A DNA stretch of 34,888 nt from Stenomitos frigidus ULC18 (GCF_003003795.1 NZ_PVWK01000001.1:1-34888); one strand, 5' to 3'. Positions 17,236 to 26,880 are shown, counted from the first letter of the stretch. Notes: a model not told the origin generated them from the sequence alone. Numbers and translations: made by a program.

Positions 17236-18609
17236 TCACACCAAGGCGATAGGGGCAGCAAGCGGCTGGACACCTGTGAGGCTAAACGCTCGCACTTCCG
17301 TGATTTTGACATTAATCAGTTTGCCCTGCATTGTCGCAATGTCGCCAGGGAAGAAGGTCAGGCGATTACTGCGAGTGCGTCCCATCACCTGAGTTGGATC
17401 TTTGGTGTTTTGGGCTTCGACTAGCACTTCTTCGATGCGACCGCGGTAGCGTTCCGATCGTTCAGTCGCTTTCGTCGAAACCAGTCGATTGAGCTGCTGG
17501 AGGCGATCGGTTTTCACCGCTTCACTCACCTGATTGTCCCATAGCGCCGCGGGTGTATTCGGACGCGGCGAATAAGCAGCTGTATTCACCAGATCGAAAC
17601 TCAGCTCATCCACCAACTTCAGGGTTCGCTCAAACTGCGCGTCGGTCTCACCCGGAAAACCCACGATCGCATCGGCACTGATTGAGGCGTCTGGCATGTA
17701 GTGACGAATGGTGTCAATAATGCGGCGATATTTCTCGTGCGTGTAGCCCCGCGCCATCGCTTTGAGCAGCTCATTGTCACCCGACTGGAAGGGAATGTGG
17801 AAATGTTCGCAGACTTTGGGCAACTCGGCGCACGCACGAATCAAGCGTTCCGTGAAATAGCGAGGATGACTGGTCGCGAACCGGATGCGCTCAATGCCCG
17901 GTACATCGTGGATGTAGTAGAGCAGATCGGTCAGCGTATGTTGATGACGGCCTTCAGGCGTGGAGCCAGGGAGATCGCGCCCATACGCATCAATATTCTG
18001 TCCTAACAGAGTAATTTCTTTGAAGCCTTGCTGTGCCAGTGCTTCAATTTCAGCGCGAATCGCTTCGGGCGTGCGGGATTGTTCTACACCACGCACGTTC
18101 GGCACCACGCAATAGGTGCAGCGCTCGTTGCAGCCATAGATGACGTTGACCCAAGCCGTGACCGTACTGTCGCGTCGCGGTTTGGTAATGTCCTCCATGA
18201 TGTGGAGCGGTTCCGTCGCCACCACCTGATTGCCGCTAAACACGTCCTCCAGCAAATCTTGCAGCCGGTTGGCATGTTGAGGCCCCATCACCAGATCGAG
18301 TTCTGGCACCCGTCGCAGAAGCTGTTCGCCTTCTTGCTGTGCCACACAACCCGCGACAATCAGCGTCAAATCAGGCTGAGTTTGCTTCCGAATTGCCTGT
18401 CTGCCGAGATACGAATACACCTTCTGCTCGGCGTTATCACGAATGGTGCAGGTGTTGTAGAGAATGAGGTCGGCATCATCGGGTTGCTCTGCCCACTCGA
18501 AGCCCATCGTTTCCAAAATGCCAGCCATACGCTCAGAGTCGGCTTTGTTCATCTGGCAGCCGAAGGTGGTGATGTGATAGCGGCGAGAAGCAGCGGTCAT
18601 GGGGCGCAC
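17236..18609 (-). CDS. miaB: tRNA-2-methylthio-N6-dimethylallyladenosine synthase
   Basis: 457 residues. This radical-SAM methylthiotransferase converts i6A37 to ms2i6A37 in tRNAs that read UNN codons. The N-terminal UPF0004 domain carries the auxiliary cluster ligands C18 (TFGCQMN), C54 (NTCTIRDNA) and C88 (AGCVAQ). The radical SAM cluster is C160, C164 and C167 in [12 protein letters not shown]-terminal TRAM domain (about 385-450; [35 protein letters not shown]) binds RNA. The beginning [22 protein letters not shown] leaves a second possible ATG three codons later; either is acceptable. MiaA is not in the window. It is on the same strand as ispF and trmD, but with long gaps, so not an obvious operon. 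Confidence 0.96.
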   Translation of the reverse strand: MRPMTAASRRYHITTFGCQMNKADSERMAGILETMGFEWAEQPDDADLILYNTCTIRDNAEQKVYSYLGRQAIRKQTQPDLTLIVAGCVAQQEGEQLLRRVPELDLVMGPQHANRLQDLLEDVFSGNQVVATEPLHIMEDITKPRRDSTVTAWVNVIYGCNERCTYCVVPNVRGVEQSRTPEAIRAEIEALAQQGFKEITLLGQNIDAYGRDLPGSTPEGRHQHTLTDLLYYIHDVPGIERIRFATSHPRYFTERLIRACAELPKVCEHFHIPFQSGDNELLKAMARGYTHEKYRRIIDTIRHYMPDASISADAIVGFPGETDAQFERTLKLVDELSFDLVNTAAYSPRPNTPAALWDNQVSEAVKTDRLQQLNRLVSTKATERSERYRGRIEEVLVEAQNTKDPTQVMGRTRSNRLTFFPGDIATMQGKLINVKITEVRAFSLTGVQPLAAPIALV

Positions 18610-18744
18610 ATTGAATGGTCAGTCTTAGATCTTATAACAGTCCACAATGAATGAGCCTGTAGTGGCGTGACCGATCGCGTCCCCACAGGCTCACCGTCCC
18701 TACAGGTTGGACGTTTCTCTGTTTCGCCGGTCTGCTAAATCGCC

Positions 18745-18897
18745 TTATAAACCGGTTGCGGGGTCGTGCTCAACCGCATTGGGATCGATGCCCATCGGCG
18801 ACACGATGTCGCGGAATAGGGTAATTTGTTCGCTAAATTCTAACAGCCTAATCTGACTAAACAGAGACTCAGCTTCAGCTGACAGCTTGTAGTCAGA
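18745..18897 (-). pseudogene. 5'-truncated small conserved protein
   Basis: About 50 residues starting SDYKLSAEAESLFSQIRLL and ending MGIDPNAVEHDPATGL are protein-like and resemble small cyanobacterial proteins of unknown function. No ATG, GTG or TTG start lies at the proper place. The open frame runs on upstream to 19065 through sequence rich in Cys and without family character. The protein-like part ends right at a 22-bp inverted repeat (18901-18922), as if an insertion had removed its start codon. It may still be translated from a distant start. Confidence 0.4.
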
Positions 18898-18900
18898 CGG

Positions 18901-18979
18901 TACATTGTCTCCACATAATGTAGCGACCGGACGATCGCGATTAAACCCACCGCAGACAGAAGCCCACAATGTCCCCACA
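18901..18979. other. Short repeats resembling a transposon end
   Basis: TACATT (18901-18906) and AATGTA (18917-18922) flank a 10-bp spacer. ATTGTCTCCACA (18904-18915) is repeated with two changes as AATGTCCCCACA (18968-18979). Motifs of the type ANTGTCNCCACA near GTCGC are reminiscent of the transposase-binding repeats at ends of Tn7/Tn5053-like cyanobacterial elements. No transposase gene is nearby. Confidence 0.3.
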
Positions 18980-19088
18980 GACAGAGGGAACCCTGTTATG
19001 CTGGGCAGCCTTAAAACGGTGCACGATCGACCGCATGTAAGCGCACAACAAGAAACGCTCAGCACTGCTTTAAACGAACGGTTCTCAA

Positions 19089-19574
19089 CTAACGGTTTTC
19101 AACCAACAGAACAACGGCATAAGCCGAGATGCCTTCTTCGCGTCCGGTTGCATCAAGCGTTTCGTTGGTCGTCGCTTTGATGCCGACTTGGTCAGGCTGC
19201 AAATGGAGAGCGGTTGCCAGACGATCGCGCATCGCTTGGATATGTGGCTTCAGTTTCGGACGCTCTGCGACGATGACCGAGTCAATGTTGCCAATCTTCC
19301 AGCCTTTCGCTTGTACCAGTCGATCGACCTCTGTGAGCAGCACCACACTGTCGGCACCTTTCCATTTGTCATCAGTCGGTGGAAAGTAATGACCAATATC
19401 GCCCAGACTAAGGGCACCTAACAGGGCATCCATAATAGCGTGAGTGAGCACATCTGCATCGCTGTGACCCAGCAAGCCTAGTTCATGCTCGATTTTTACC
19501 CCTCCCAAAATGAGCGGACGATCGCTAACTAGGCGGTGTATGTCATACCCGTTACCAATCCGAATGTTAGTCAT
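19089..19574 (-). CDS. ispF: 2-C-methyl-D-erythritol 2,4-cyclodiphosphate synthase
   Basis: 161 residues. It converts 4-diphosphocytidyl-methylerythritol 2-phosphate to the cyclic diphosphate MEcPP with release of CMP, in the non-mevalonate isoprenoid pathway that feeds carotenoids, chlorophyll phytol, quinones and DMAPP. Metal-site residues are visible as D11 and H13 (GYDIHR) and H45 ([11 protein letters not shown]). GHSDADV and the C-terminal [24 protein letters not shown] match the family. It forms a trimer in characterised homologues. The length is normal and it is not fused to IspD. On the same strand, miaB uses a tRNA whose dimethylallyl group comes from this pathway. Confidence 0.97.
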   Translation of the reverse strand: MTNIRIGNGYDIHRLVSDRPLILGGVKIEHELGLLGHSDADVLTHAIMDALLGALSLGDIGHYFPPTDDKWKGADSVVLLTEVDRLVQAKGWKIGNIDSVIVAERPKLKPHIQAMRDRLATALHLQPDQVGIKATTNETLDATGREEGISAYAVVLLVENR

Positions 19575-19754
19575 CAGCGTTCAGCGCTCGGCTTTTCGAT
19601 TATAGGCTGACGAGCGGCAGTCAATTGAGCCTAAACATGGGGCTATAGCGGTCAGCATGCAGCGCTCAGCAGTCAGATCAAGGCTGACCGCTGAGGGCTT
19701 GCTTAACGATCAACTCTCCAACTTCAACCCTCAGTTTTGAAATTAAGGCTGATT

Positions 19755-19789
<35 letters not shown>

Positions 19790-20416
19790 CTACGCGATCG
19801 GCACCAAATCGGCATAATGCGCTGCCAGATCAGCATCAGTCAGACTGTCGATTGGGTCTTGGGGCGTCCAAAGCAATTCAAAGGCTAGCAAAAAGTGCGA
19901 TCGCAGCAGCGTAATTTCTGACAACACATCGCGCAGCAGTGAGGTTGAGTAAATTTCGTTAAACAGAGGCTCATCGTCGGCAGTGCCAAGCAGCAGCGTA
20001 ACCACAATATAAGCCGAATGCTCATTGGGATGATCGGGTGCCACTGGTTGCTGCGTGACGACTCCATTCACGTTGGTCAATGTTTCGGCGCTAAATTTAG
20101 CACGCTCTTGTAAAGAAAATTGATTAAATAATGCTTCCGCTTCTTCACGGCTATCAACCGTTTGCGACCCTGCCATGACATGTGTCCAAAAATCAGCGTT
20201 CTCCAGCAGTGTCTTCGCTGTCTCTTGCAACAACTCAAACAGTCCTTCTGGTGTGGCAGTATTGGCTTGTAGTGCAATGTCGGAAAACTTAATCTGAAGC
20301 CGTCGCGCACGCGATCGCAGCGCAACTTGTAGTCTGCTAACGGTCACAATCTCGTTTGTAAGTTCGGTCTCGTCAACGTCTTGAAGAGCGGACGATGCCT
20401 GCAAATCTTGTTCCAT
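19790..20416 (-). CDS. Soluble DUF1517 domain protein
   Basis: 208 residues with no signal peptide or membrane helix. From about residue 20 to the end it aligns along its whole length with the C-terminal half of the gene immediately upstream: EIVTVSRLQVALRSRAR against DIVTVSKIQVALLAEAR, TPEGLFELLQETAKTLL against TSEGLLQLVQEAALALL, SREEAEALFNQFSLQERAKFSAETLTNV against the same block, and SAYIVVTLLLGTA near the end. This is the DUF1517 domain. It therefore looks like a tandem duplicate that lacks or lost the anchor. The gap to its neighbour is 74 bp and an operon is likely. Confidence 0.85.
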   Translation of the reverse strand: MEQDLQASSALQDVDETELTNEIVTVSRLQVALRSRARRLQIKFSDIALQANTATPEGLFELLQETAKTLLENADFWTHVMAGSQTVDSREEAEALFNQFSLQERAKFSAETLTNVNGVVTQQPVAPDHPNEHSAYIVVTLLLGTADDEPLFNEIYSTSLLRDVLSEITLLRSHFLLAFELLWTPQDPIDSLTDADLAAHYADLVPIA

Positions 20417-20490
20417 AACACCCTGTCTTGATCAATTGGTTCTCTTAAAGTGCGTTTTAAAGGGCTGACTAATTCCCTTCACGGTTGCCT

Positions 20491-21576
20491 TTAAAGCTGC
20501 ACCATCTCTGTATATTCCGTTAGCAGTTCGTCATACGTGAGACTATCGGATGACTCTTGCGGGCTCCACAGCAGTTCAAAGGCCATGAGGTAATCGGATG
20601 GGAGCGATGCTAGCCGCTCCAGAGCCTGACTCAAGTCTTCCTGGGTGCGTATCTGGCTAAACAACTGCTTGTCGTGGGCTGTGCCTACCAGCAATGTCAC
20701 CACAATGTATGAAGCTGGGCCTTCCTCTGGGTCAGGTTTAAACCCATCACGTTTGTTGACTCTGCCGCCCACGTTAGTCAGTGTCTCGACGCTAAACTTG
20801 CTGCGTTCCACGATCGAAAGCTTGTTAAAAAGGGCTTGGGCGTCTTCCCGACTTTTGACCGTCTGCGAGTCTGCCAGTACATGTGACCAATTTTCTGGCA
20901 TTCTGAGCAGGGCTAAAGCTGCTTCTTGCACGAGCTGTAATAACCCTTCGGACGTGTCGGTATCGACTTCCAGGCTAAGCTCAGTTAGCTCAGACTGAAT
21001 CTCGCGAGCCTCTGCTAGCAACGCCACCTGAATTTTGCTGACGGTGACGATATCGTTGTCTAGTTCTTGGGTGCCAGACGCGCCGCCGTTGTTTCGCATG
21101 GCTTTAAACACGAAAAACACGAGACCAAAGACCACGATCGCCGAAACACCAATAAAGAATAGGGCGACAATCCAGCCGATCCCAGAGTTGTTGGTCGAAG
21201 CTTGGCCGTTGTTGTTGCCATTGTTGTTGCCATTGTTGCGGTACGGGTCGTTGTAAACACCAGGGCCCACTGGCACCGGAACAATGACAGGCCCACCCCC
21301 GCCGTTGTAGTAACGATCGCGCTGGTAAGAGGGGCTGTTGTTGAAACCGCTAGAGCCAGAAGACCGAGATGGGGAAGACTTTGACGGAGAAGAGCGCGAC
21401 GGAGACGAACGGAAGGAGCCTCCACCGCTACGACCACCGCTGCTGCGGGCAGAGGCTTCTGACGCGATCGTCAGGCGGAGTTGGGTGGACTCTGTCGGCA
21501 GGTGAATGGTGAGTGTGCCAGCCAGCAACGTGCTTGTTGCAATCGCACAGTAGCGTCGGAGTTTTGAATGTCCCAT
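20491..21576 (-). CDS. Membrane-anchored DUF1517 domain protein
   Basis: 361 residues. The N-terminus has a hydrophobic signal-like segment (about 10-27). Next is a low-complexity Ser/Gly/Pro/Arg stretch (43-80), then an Asn/Gly-rich stretch (108-131), one strong transmembrane helix (about 133-158), and a DUF1517 domain (about 172-358). The family occurs in cyanobacteria and plastids; the Arabidopsis member FLAP1 has been linked to acclimation to fluctuating light, so a thylakoid-related role is plausible here, but that is inference. The adjacent 208-residue paralogue is soluble, which suggests the two domains may pair on and off the membrane. Confidence 0.88.
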   Translation of the reverse strand: MGHSKLRRYCAIATSTLLAGTLTIHLPTESTQLRLTIASEASARSSGGRSGGGSFRSSPSRSSPSKSSPSRSSGSSGFNNSPSYQRDRYYNGGGGPVIVPVPVGPGVYNDPYRNNGNNNGNNNGQASTNNSGIGWIVALFFIGVSAIVVFGLVFFVFKAMRNNGGASGTQELDNDIVTVSKIQVALLAEAREIQSELTELSLEVDTDTSEGLLQLVQEAALALLRMPENWSHVLADSQTVKSREDAQALFNKLSIVERSKFSVETLTNVGGRVNKRDGFKPDPEEGPASYIVVTLLVGTAHDKQLFSQIRTQEDLSQALERLASLPSDYLMAFELLWSPQESSDSLTYDELLTEYTEMVQL

Positions 21577-21640
21577 AAATTGCAGCTTTGGATGTAAGCC
21601 CGACTAACGTTAAAGCTACCCTGCTTCTTATTTTAAGCAA

Positions 21641-22369
21641 TCAGCCTTCAGGCGTCTCTGAATCGTATGATTCTTGACTTGACTGATCCTCAAGCCACTG
21701 GTCGTAAAGGTCGGGACGACGATCGCGTGTACGCTCAATTTGTTGCGCTTTGCGCCACTGCGCGATCGCTTGGTGGTTGCCAGATAACAACACCGCTGGT
21801 ACGTCCCATTCCCGAAACACAGCCGGGCGGGTGTATTGAGGAAAATCTAACAGCCCATCTTCAAAACTCTCAGCCTTCAGCGATTCTGCCTTGCCGACGG
21901 TGCCAGGCAACAACCGGATGACGCCGTTCAAGAGTGCCAGTGCTGGAATTTCGCCGCACGTCAGCACAAAATCGCCCAGCGAAACTTCTTGAGTCACGAG
22001 ATTGAGCACTCGTTCATCGACGCCTTCGTAGTGTCCACAGATGATGACAAGCTGTTTGTAGTCGATCGCGAACTGCTGGAACATTGCCTGGTGCATTGGT
22101 TTACCCTGCGGTGTCATCAAAACAACCGCTCGTCGGGGCAAGGCGGGTAACGACTCCACGGCCGCAAAAATCGGTTCTGGTTTCATCAGCATGCCTACAC
22201 CGCCGCCGTAGGGCTCATCGTCTACCCGGTGATGCTTGTCTGTCGTAAAGTCGCGTGGGTTCGTGCAATGCACTGTGGCGATCGCTTTGCTAAAAGCCTT
22301 GCCGAGCAACCCTGAACTGAGGGGAGAAGCAAAAAAATCGGGAAATAAAGTGACAAGATCAAAGCGCAT
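21641..22369 (-). CDS. trmD: tRNA (guanine-N1)-methyltransferase
   Basis: 242 residues. TrmD methylates G37 at N1, next to the anticodon of tRNAs reading CNN, CCN and CGG-type codons, using S-adenosylmethionine, and prevents +1 frameshifting. SPOUT-fold landmarks are FDLVTLFPDFF at the start, VDDEPYGGGVGMLMKPEP, LMTPQGKPM, IICGHYEGVDERV and SLGDFVLTCGEIPAL, which form the trefoil-knot SAM site, then LLDFPQYTRPAVFREWDVPAVLLSGNH. The C-terminal 25 residues are a polar tail. It is the first of a minus-strand run (trmD, DUF1517 pair, ispF, miaB) and divergent from cphB. Confidence 0.97.
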   Translation of the reverse strand: MRFDLVTLFPDFFASPLSSGLLGKAFSKAIATVHCTNPRDFTTDKHHRVDDEPYGGGVGMLMKPEPIFAAVESLPALPRRAVVLMTPQGKPMHQAMFQQFAIDYKQLVIICGHYEGVDERVLNLVTQEVSLGDFVLTCGEIPALALLNGVIRLLPGTVGKAESLKAESFEDGLLDFPQYTRPAVFREWDVPAVLLSGNHQAIAQWRKAQQIERTRDRRPDLYDQWLEDQSSQESYDSETPEG

Positions 22370-22888
22370 TGCAGTTGGACTTTAGACTATGAACTGTAGA
22401 CTAGAAAAGACAGGAGTCTAGCAGGTTTGGGTCGTCTAGGGTCAAAAATTGACTGCCTCAACCCTAGCAGTTGTATCAAAAGATCGAATAAAATTCCGTG
22501 GTCGTTTAGGCAGCTAGAAAGAATAACCTGAACAAGTTGCGGCTGAAAAGTCCATTCACTGGTGCCCTTATGGGAAAAACGTTCAACTTATTTCTTCTGG
22601 ATTCCTTAGATTACGTTTCAACAATCTGGCATGATGAAGCCTAGGATAGCGAGAAGCTTAAGGTGCAGTTGGTGCCTGCAGTAGCGATCGCGATCGGCGT
22701 CTTAATCTCATCCCTCTCGGGCGCTTGTGCTGAGCAAACATTATGATGATGAGGACAATGAGCGGTCAGGCGGCAACATGAACAAACGCAGCGTCTACAC
22801 CTCAGTCATGAAACTATGGGAACGCCTTTTCCCCATTGCGTCTGGGGTTACAACGTCGCAAATCGAATTTCAGTCCCTTGGAGAGAAC
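22370..22888. promoter_or_regulatory. Divergent trmD/cphB intergenic region (519 bp)
   Basis: It must carry promoters for trmD leftward and cphB rightward. I looked for an NtcA site (GTA-N8-TAC) because cyanophycin genes respond to nitrogen, and found none. The cphB frame remains open to 22727, but the cphB start at 22889 is better supported. A 27-codon GTG frame (22663-22746) with lipobox-like SGAC was noted but not accepted. Confidence 0.35.
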
Positions 22889-23713
22889 ATGCCCCAATCT
22901 ACGAAAACTGCCATCATGGTGATTGGGGGAGCGGAGGATAAGGTTCATGGACGAGAGATTTTGCACAGCTTCTTTGGTCGTTCCGGATCGGCCGATGCTC
23001 GGATTGCGATTATTCCTTCTGCTTCCCGTGAGCCTGCCATCATCGGCGATCGCTACCTGACCATCTTTGGTGAGATGGGCGCAAAAGGCATTGAAATCCT
23101 GGATATTCGGGATCGCGAACAGTGCGAAGACCCACTCATGCAAAGCTATGTCGAAAACTGTACGGGCGTTTTTATGACAGGGGGCGATCAATTGCGCCTC
23201 TGTGGGCTGCTGGCTGATACACCACTGATGAAAACAGTCAGAGAGCGAGCCCAAAAAGGTGCGATCACGCTGGCGGGAACCAGCGCAGGCGCAGCTGTCA
23301 TGGGTCATTACATGATTGCTGGTGGAGGCAGTGGCGAATCGCCCAATCGATCGCTGGTTGATATGACAACCGGACTGGGTATTATTCCTGGAGTCATCGT
23401 GGATCAACATTTTCATAACCGCAACCGGATGGCTCGTTTAATGAGCGCGATCGCGGCCTACCCCGATCGGATGGGCATTGGCATCGATGAAGATACCTGT
23501 GCTGTCTTTGAGGGAGATGGTACGCTGCAAGTAATTGGTAAAGGAACCGTGACTGTTTTGGACCCAGCTGAGCTTTGTTACACCAATCAAACGAAAGTTG
23601 GTGCGACTGATCCGCTAAGCATTGGCAATCTTCGGTTACACATCCTGAGCCACAGCGATCGCTACGATTTACATAAACGAGTACCGATCTTTTCTGGCTG
23701 CGGCATCGCTTAG
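22889..23713 (+). CDS. cphB: Cyanophycinase
   Basis: 274 residues from the ATG at 22889. This start has GGAGAG 4 nt upstream and places the nucleophile in GTSAG at Ser132, the same number as in Synechocystis CphB, whose length is close (271). An in-frame GTG at 22727 would add 54 unlike residues. CphB is a serine-type exopeptidase that cuts cyanophycin (multi-L-arginyl-poly-L-aspartate) to beta-Asp-Arg dipeptides. Other landmarks are MVIGGAEDK, IPSASREPA, FMTGGDQLRL, and DQHFHNRNRMARL with H174. It stands 344 bp upstream of cphA on the same strand, the usual cphBA order. Confidence 0.96.
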   Translation: MPQSTKTAIMVIGGAEDKVHGREILHSFFGRSGSADARIAIIPSASREPAIIGDRYLTIFGEMGAKGIEILDIRDREQCEDPLMQSYVENCTGVFMTGGDQLRLCGLLADTPLMKTVRERAQKGAITLAGTSAGAAVMGHYMIAGGGSGESPNRSLVDMTTGLGIIPGVIVDQHFHNRNRMARLMSAIAAYPDRMGIGIDEDTCAVFEGDGTLQVIGKGTVTVLDPAELCYTNQTKVGATDPLSIGNLRLHILSHSDRYDLHKRVPIFSGCGIA

Positions 23714-24057
23714 CGATTGACACGGTTAGAAGTTGCCCTTAGACGGCGACAGCACTATTTAATTCTTGCAAGATCTTTTAGTCCCTCTCTGCCACTGGCA
23801 CTGCCCCCTTTTCACCTTGAGGACGAAATCTTCTTTTCTACCTTCTTCTTCATATCGGCTGAATCTCCTGTTAAATGGGAGTTTTGAGCCAAAGCTAGCT
23901 ATCTTTTAGCCTGTAAATGTTCGCAATGAACAGTCTCGTGGCTTTTGAGAGTTTGAAACTGTGTAATCGTTCCCTTAGCTCTATTTATAGTCGTAAACAG
24001 CGCTTGAAACTGGTACTCAATCAGCCGCATCAGAGTCCCTCCTAAGAATTCAGTCTC
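23714..24057. promoter_or_regulatory. cphB-cphA intergenic region (344 bp)
   Basis: Long enough to hold a separate cphA promoter. A weak CTCC...GGAG stem followed by TTTT (23865-23885) could be a poor terminator. No NtcA-type GTA-N8-TAC site and no clear ribosome binding site before the cphA ATG were found. Confidence 0.35.
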
Positions 24058-26802
24058 ATGAAAATACTCAAAGTACAGACATTACGTGGTCCCAACTATT
24101 GGAGCATTAGACGCCAAAAGCTCATCGTGATGCGTCTGGATTTGGAGGATCTGGCAGATAAGCCCTCAAATGTCATTCCTGGCTTCTATGAGGGGCTGAC
24201 AGAGGCATTGCCTAGCCTGATTGAGCATTTCTGCTCGCCGGGTTGCCGAGGAGGGTTTCTGAGCCGTGTTAAAGACGGCACCATGATGGGGCACATCATT
24301 GAGCATGTTGCCCTGGAACTGCAGGAACTGGCAGGTATGGTGGTTGGCTTTGGGCGTACCCGCGAGACGGCGAATCTTGGCACGTATCAGGTCGTGTTTG
24401 AATACCAGGATGAGCAAGCCGGACGCTACGCGGCTAGAGCCGCGGTGCGTCTTTGTCAGAGCATTATTGAAACGGGTCACTACCCCAAGGAAGAGCTTGA
24501 GCAGGATCTGCGAGACTTAGAAGCGTTATGGGCAGATGCGTCGCTCGGTCCTAGCACCGAAACGCTTGTTAAAGAGGCGGAAGCGCGTGGTATTCCCTGG
24601 TTTCAGGTGAGCGCTCGTGCCATGATCCAGTTTGGCTATGGGGTTTACCAGAAGCGCATTCAGGCAACCTTGAGCAACCGCACGGGTATCCTGGCCGTTG
24701 AATTGGCGTCGGATAAGGAAGGCACGAAACAGATTTTGCGCGAAGCTGGCGTGCCGGTACCGCGAGGGACTGTGATTGGCTACCTGGATGAGTTAGAGGG
24801 CGCGATCGCTGATGTGGGGGGTTACCCGATCGTGATCAAACCCCTGGATGGGAATCATGGACGCGGTATCACGATTAACATTACCAGTCGTGAGCAGGCA
24901 GAAGCAGGCTACGATGCGGCGAAAGAAGTATCCAGAGAAATCATTGTTGAGCGCTTTTATCAGGGGCGTGATCACCGCGTGCTGGTCATCAACGGCAAAG
25001 TGGTAGCGGTGGCTGAGCGTGTGCCAGCCCATGTTGTGGGTGACGGTAAAGCAACGATCGACGCCTTGATTGAGCAAACGAATCAAGATCCCCGGCGTGG
25101 TGAAGGTCATGACAATGTGTTGACCAAGCTTTCGGTCGATCGTACCACCTGGCAGTTGCTGGAGCAGCAGGGTTACACCCTTGATACGGTGCTTCCACAG
25201 GGCGAGGTGTTCTACCTGCGAGCGACAGCTAATTTGAGTACGGGCGGCATTGCGGTCGATCGTACCGACGATATCCACCCCGAAAATATCTGGTTAGCGC
25301 AACGAGTCGCCAAAATTATCGGGTTAGATATTGCTGGGATCGACGTTGTGACGGCTGATGTCTCCCGTCCACTGCGTGAAGTCGATGGCGTGATTGTAGA
25401 AGTCAACGCGGCTCCGGGCTTTCGGATGCATGTTAGCCCCAGCGAAGGCATTCCTCGCAACGTTGCCGAACCAGTGCTGAGTATGCTGTTCCCGCCCGGT
25501 GCTCCCAGCCGGGTGCCGATCATTGCGCTGACGGGCACTAACGGCAAGACAACGACGACACGTCTAGTGGCACACATCTTCAAGCAAACGGGTCAGGTAG
25601 TAGGTTACACCACCACAGACGGAACCTACATCGGCGATTATCTGGTTGAACCGGGCGATAATACAGGCCCGCAGAGCGCCCAACTCATCCTGCAAGACCC
25701 CACCGTGGAAGTGGCTGTGCTGGAAAGTGCCAGAGGCGGCATTCTGCGATCGGGGTTGGCATTTAACGCCTGCGATATCGGGGTAGTACTCAATGTGGCG
25801 GCTGATCACCTCGGTCTGGGGGATATCAACACGATCGCTCAAATGGCACAGGTCAAAGGGGTGGTTGCTGAAACTGTGATACCAGGTGGCTACGCGATTT
25901 TGAATGCGGATGATCCGCTGGTAGCCGCGATGGCTGATCGAGTCAAAGGTCAAGTTGCTTACTTCTCCATGAATCCCGATAGTCCGTTGCTGCGATCGCA
26001 CACACAGCAGGGCGGTCTTGCTGCCGTCTATGAAAACGGCTACCTGTCGATTCTGAAAGGTGACTGGACGCTGCGCATTGATCAAGCGGTGAATGTCCCG
26101 CTCACTCTGGCAGGGCGTGCTCCTTTCATGATTGCGAATGCACTGGCGGCAAGTCTAGCGGCTTTTGCTCAAGGTGTTCGCATTGAAGATATTCGGGAAG
26201 CGCTAGTAACGTTCCAGGCCTCAACGGCGCAAACGCCGGGACGGATGAACCTGGTCAATCTTGGTCGTTATCACGCACTGGTTGATTATGCTCACAATGC
26301 GCACAGCTATGAAGCCTTAGGTGGATTTGTGAAAAATTGGCCTGGTGAACGCATTGGTGTCGTTGGTGGCCCAGGCGATCGCCGCGATGAAGACTTCATC
26401 ACGCTAGGCAAGCTATCGGCGCAAATGTTCGATCGCATCATCATCAAAGAAGACGACGACACACGGGGTCGTCCTTGTGGGGAAGCTGCCAGCTTAATCA
26501 GTGAGGGGATCGCTGAGATTAAGCCAGACGCTCGGTACGAAACGATTCTCGACGAAGTGACGGCAATCCACACCGCGTTGGATGCGGCCTCGCTCAACGG
26601 GTTGGTCGTCATCTTGCCTGAAAGCGTGACGCGTGCCATCAGCCTGATTGAGGCGCGCTTGCCAGAACCCCCCGTTTCACCAACGCCCGTTGCCGTGAAG
26701 CCGATGAAGAATGGTCAGGCTGCTGCTAAAACAGAGCAGCAGCAAGCGGTCTCAGACGCTAATTCTGAAGAATCTGTAGAATACGTCAACTTCAGCCGCT
26801 AA
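24058..26802 (+). CDS. cphA: Cyanophycin synthetase
   Basis: 914 residues. CphA builds cyanophycin from Asp and Arg without a ribosome, using ATP and a primer. It has three parts: an N-terminal domain (1-160; MKILKVQTLRGPNYWSIRRQKLI), an ATP-grasp domain that adds Asp (about 200-480; YPIVIKPLDGNHGRGI, EVNAAPGFRMHVSPSEG), and a Mur-ligase-like domain that adds Arg, with P-loop ALTGTNGKTTTTR near 490. Later landmarks are TTDGTYIGD, LESARGGILRSGLAF, NVAADHLGLGDI and LVDYAHNAHSYEAL, with GGPGDRRDEDF. The last ~40 residues are a polar, Gln/Ala-rich tail, slightly longer than usual. A weak 5-bp stem (26801-26820) follows the stop. Confidence 0.98.
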   Translation: MKILKVQTLRGPNYWSIRRQKLIVMRLDLEDLADKPSNVIPGFYEGLTEALPSLIEHFCSPGCRGGFLSRVKDGTMMGHIIEHVALELQELAGMVVGFGRTRETANLGTYQVVFEYQDEQAGRYAARAAVRLCQSIIETGHYPKEELEQDLRDLEALWADASLGPSTETLVKEAEARGIPWFQVSARAMIQFGYGVYQKRIQATLSNRTGILAVELASDKEGTKQILREAGVPVPRGTVIGYLDELEGAIADVGGYPIVIKPLDGNHGRGITINITSREQAEAGYDAAKEVSREIIVERFYQGRDHRVLVINGKVVAVAERVPAHVVGDGKATIDALIEQTNQDPRRGEGHDNVLTKLSVDRTTWQLLEQQGYTLDTVLPQGEVFYLRATANLSTGGIAVDRTDDIHPENIWLAQRVAKIIGLDIAGIDVVTADVSRPLREVDGVIVEVNAAPGFRMHVSPSEGIPRNVAEPVLSMLFPPGAPSRVPIIALTGTNGKTTTTRLVAHIFKQTGQVVGYTTTDGTYIGDYLVEPGDNTGPQSAQLILQDPTVEVAVLESARGGILRSGLAFNACDIGVVLNVAADHLGLGDINTIAQMAQVKGVVAETVIPGGYAILNADDPLVAAMADRVKGQVAYFSMNPDSPLLRSHTQQGGLAAVYENGYLSILKGDWTLRIDQAVNVPLTLAGRAPFMIANALAASLAAFAQGVRIEDIREALVTFQASTAQTPGRMNLVNLGRYHALVDYAHNAHSYEALGGFVKNWPGERIGVVGGPGDRRDEDFITLGKLSAQMFDRIIIKEDDDTRGRPCGEAASLISEGIAEIKPDARYETILDEVTAIHTALDAASLNGLVVILPESVTRAISLIEARLPEPPVSPTPVAVKPMKNGQAAAKTEQQQAVSDANSEESVEYVNFSR

Positions 26803-26860
26803 CGCTTTGTGTCAGGCGTTTATGGCTACGGTTAAGAGCAGGTTAGAATTTGAACAGCGC

Positions 26861-26877
26861 TGACCAGAGAGGCGATC
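26861..26877 (+). promoter_or_regulatory. Leader TGACCAGAGAGGCGATC before the Uma2 gene
   Basis: This 17-nt segment contains AGAGAGG as ribosome binding site and the HIP1 core. An almost identical leader (one mismatch) precedes the DUF433 gene at 27901-27917. Confidence 0.45.
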
Positions 26878-26880
26878 GCC

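Larger units (their letters stand above)
18610..19088. other. 479-bp region with a gene stub and repeat ends
   Basis: Between miaB and ispF. It holds the short protein fragment at 18745-18897 and, immediately beyond its 5' end, short repeats that look like a transposon end (18901-18979). The rest shows nothing recognisable. Confidence 0.5.

Noticed and set aside
22663-22746. 27-codon GTG frame ending LSGACAEQTL, lipoprotein-like
   Set aside because: Very short, needs a GTG start, and overlaps the upstream region of cphB; probably chance.
22727-22888. 54-codon N-terminal extension of cphB from a GTG
   Set aside because: The ATG at 22889 has a ribosome binding site and puts the catalytic serine at 132, as in the characterised enzyme.
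22370-24057. NtcA binding site for the cyanophycin genes
   Set aside because: I searched for GTA-N8-TAC in both upstream regions and found no match.
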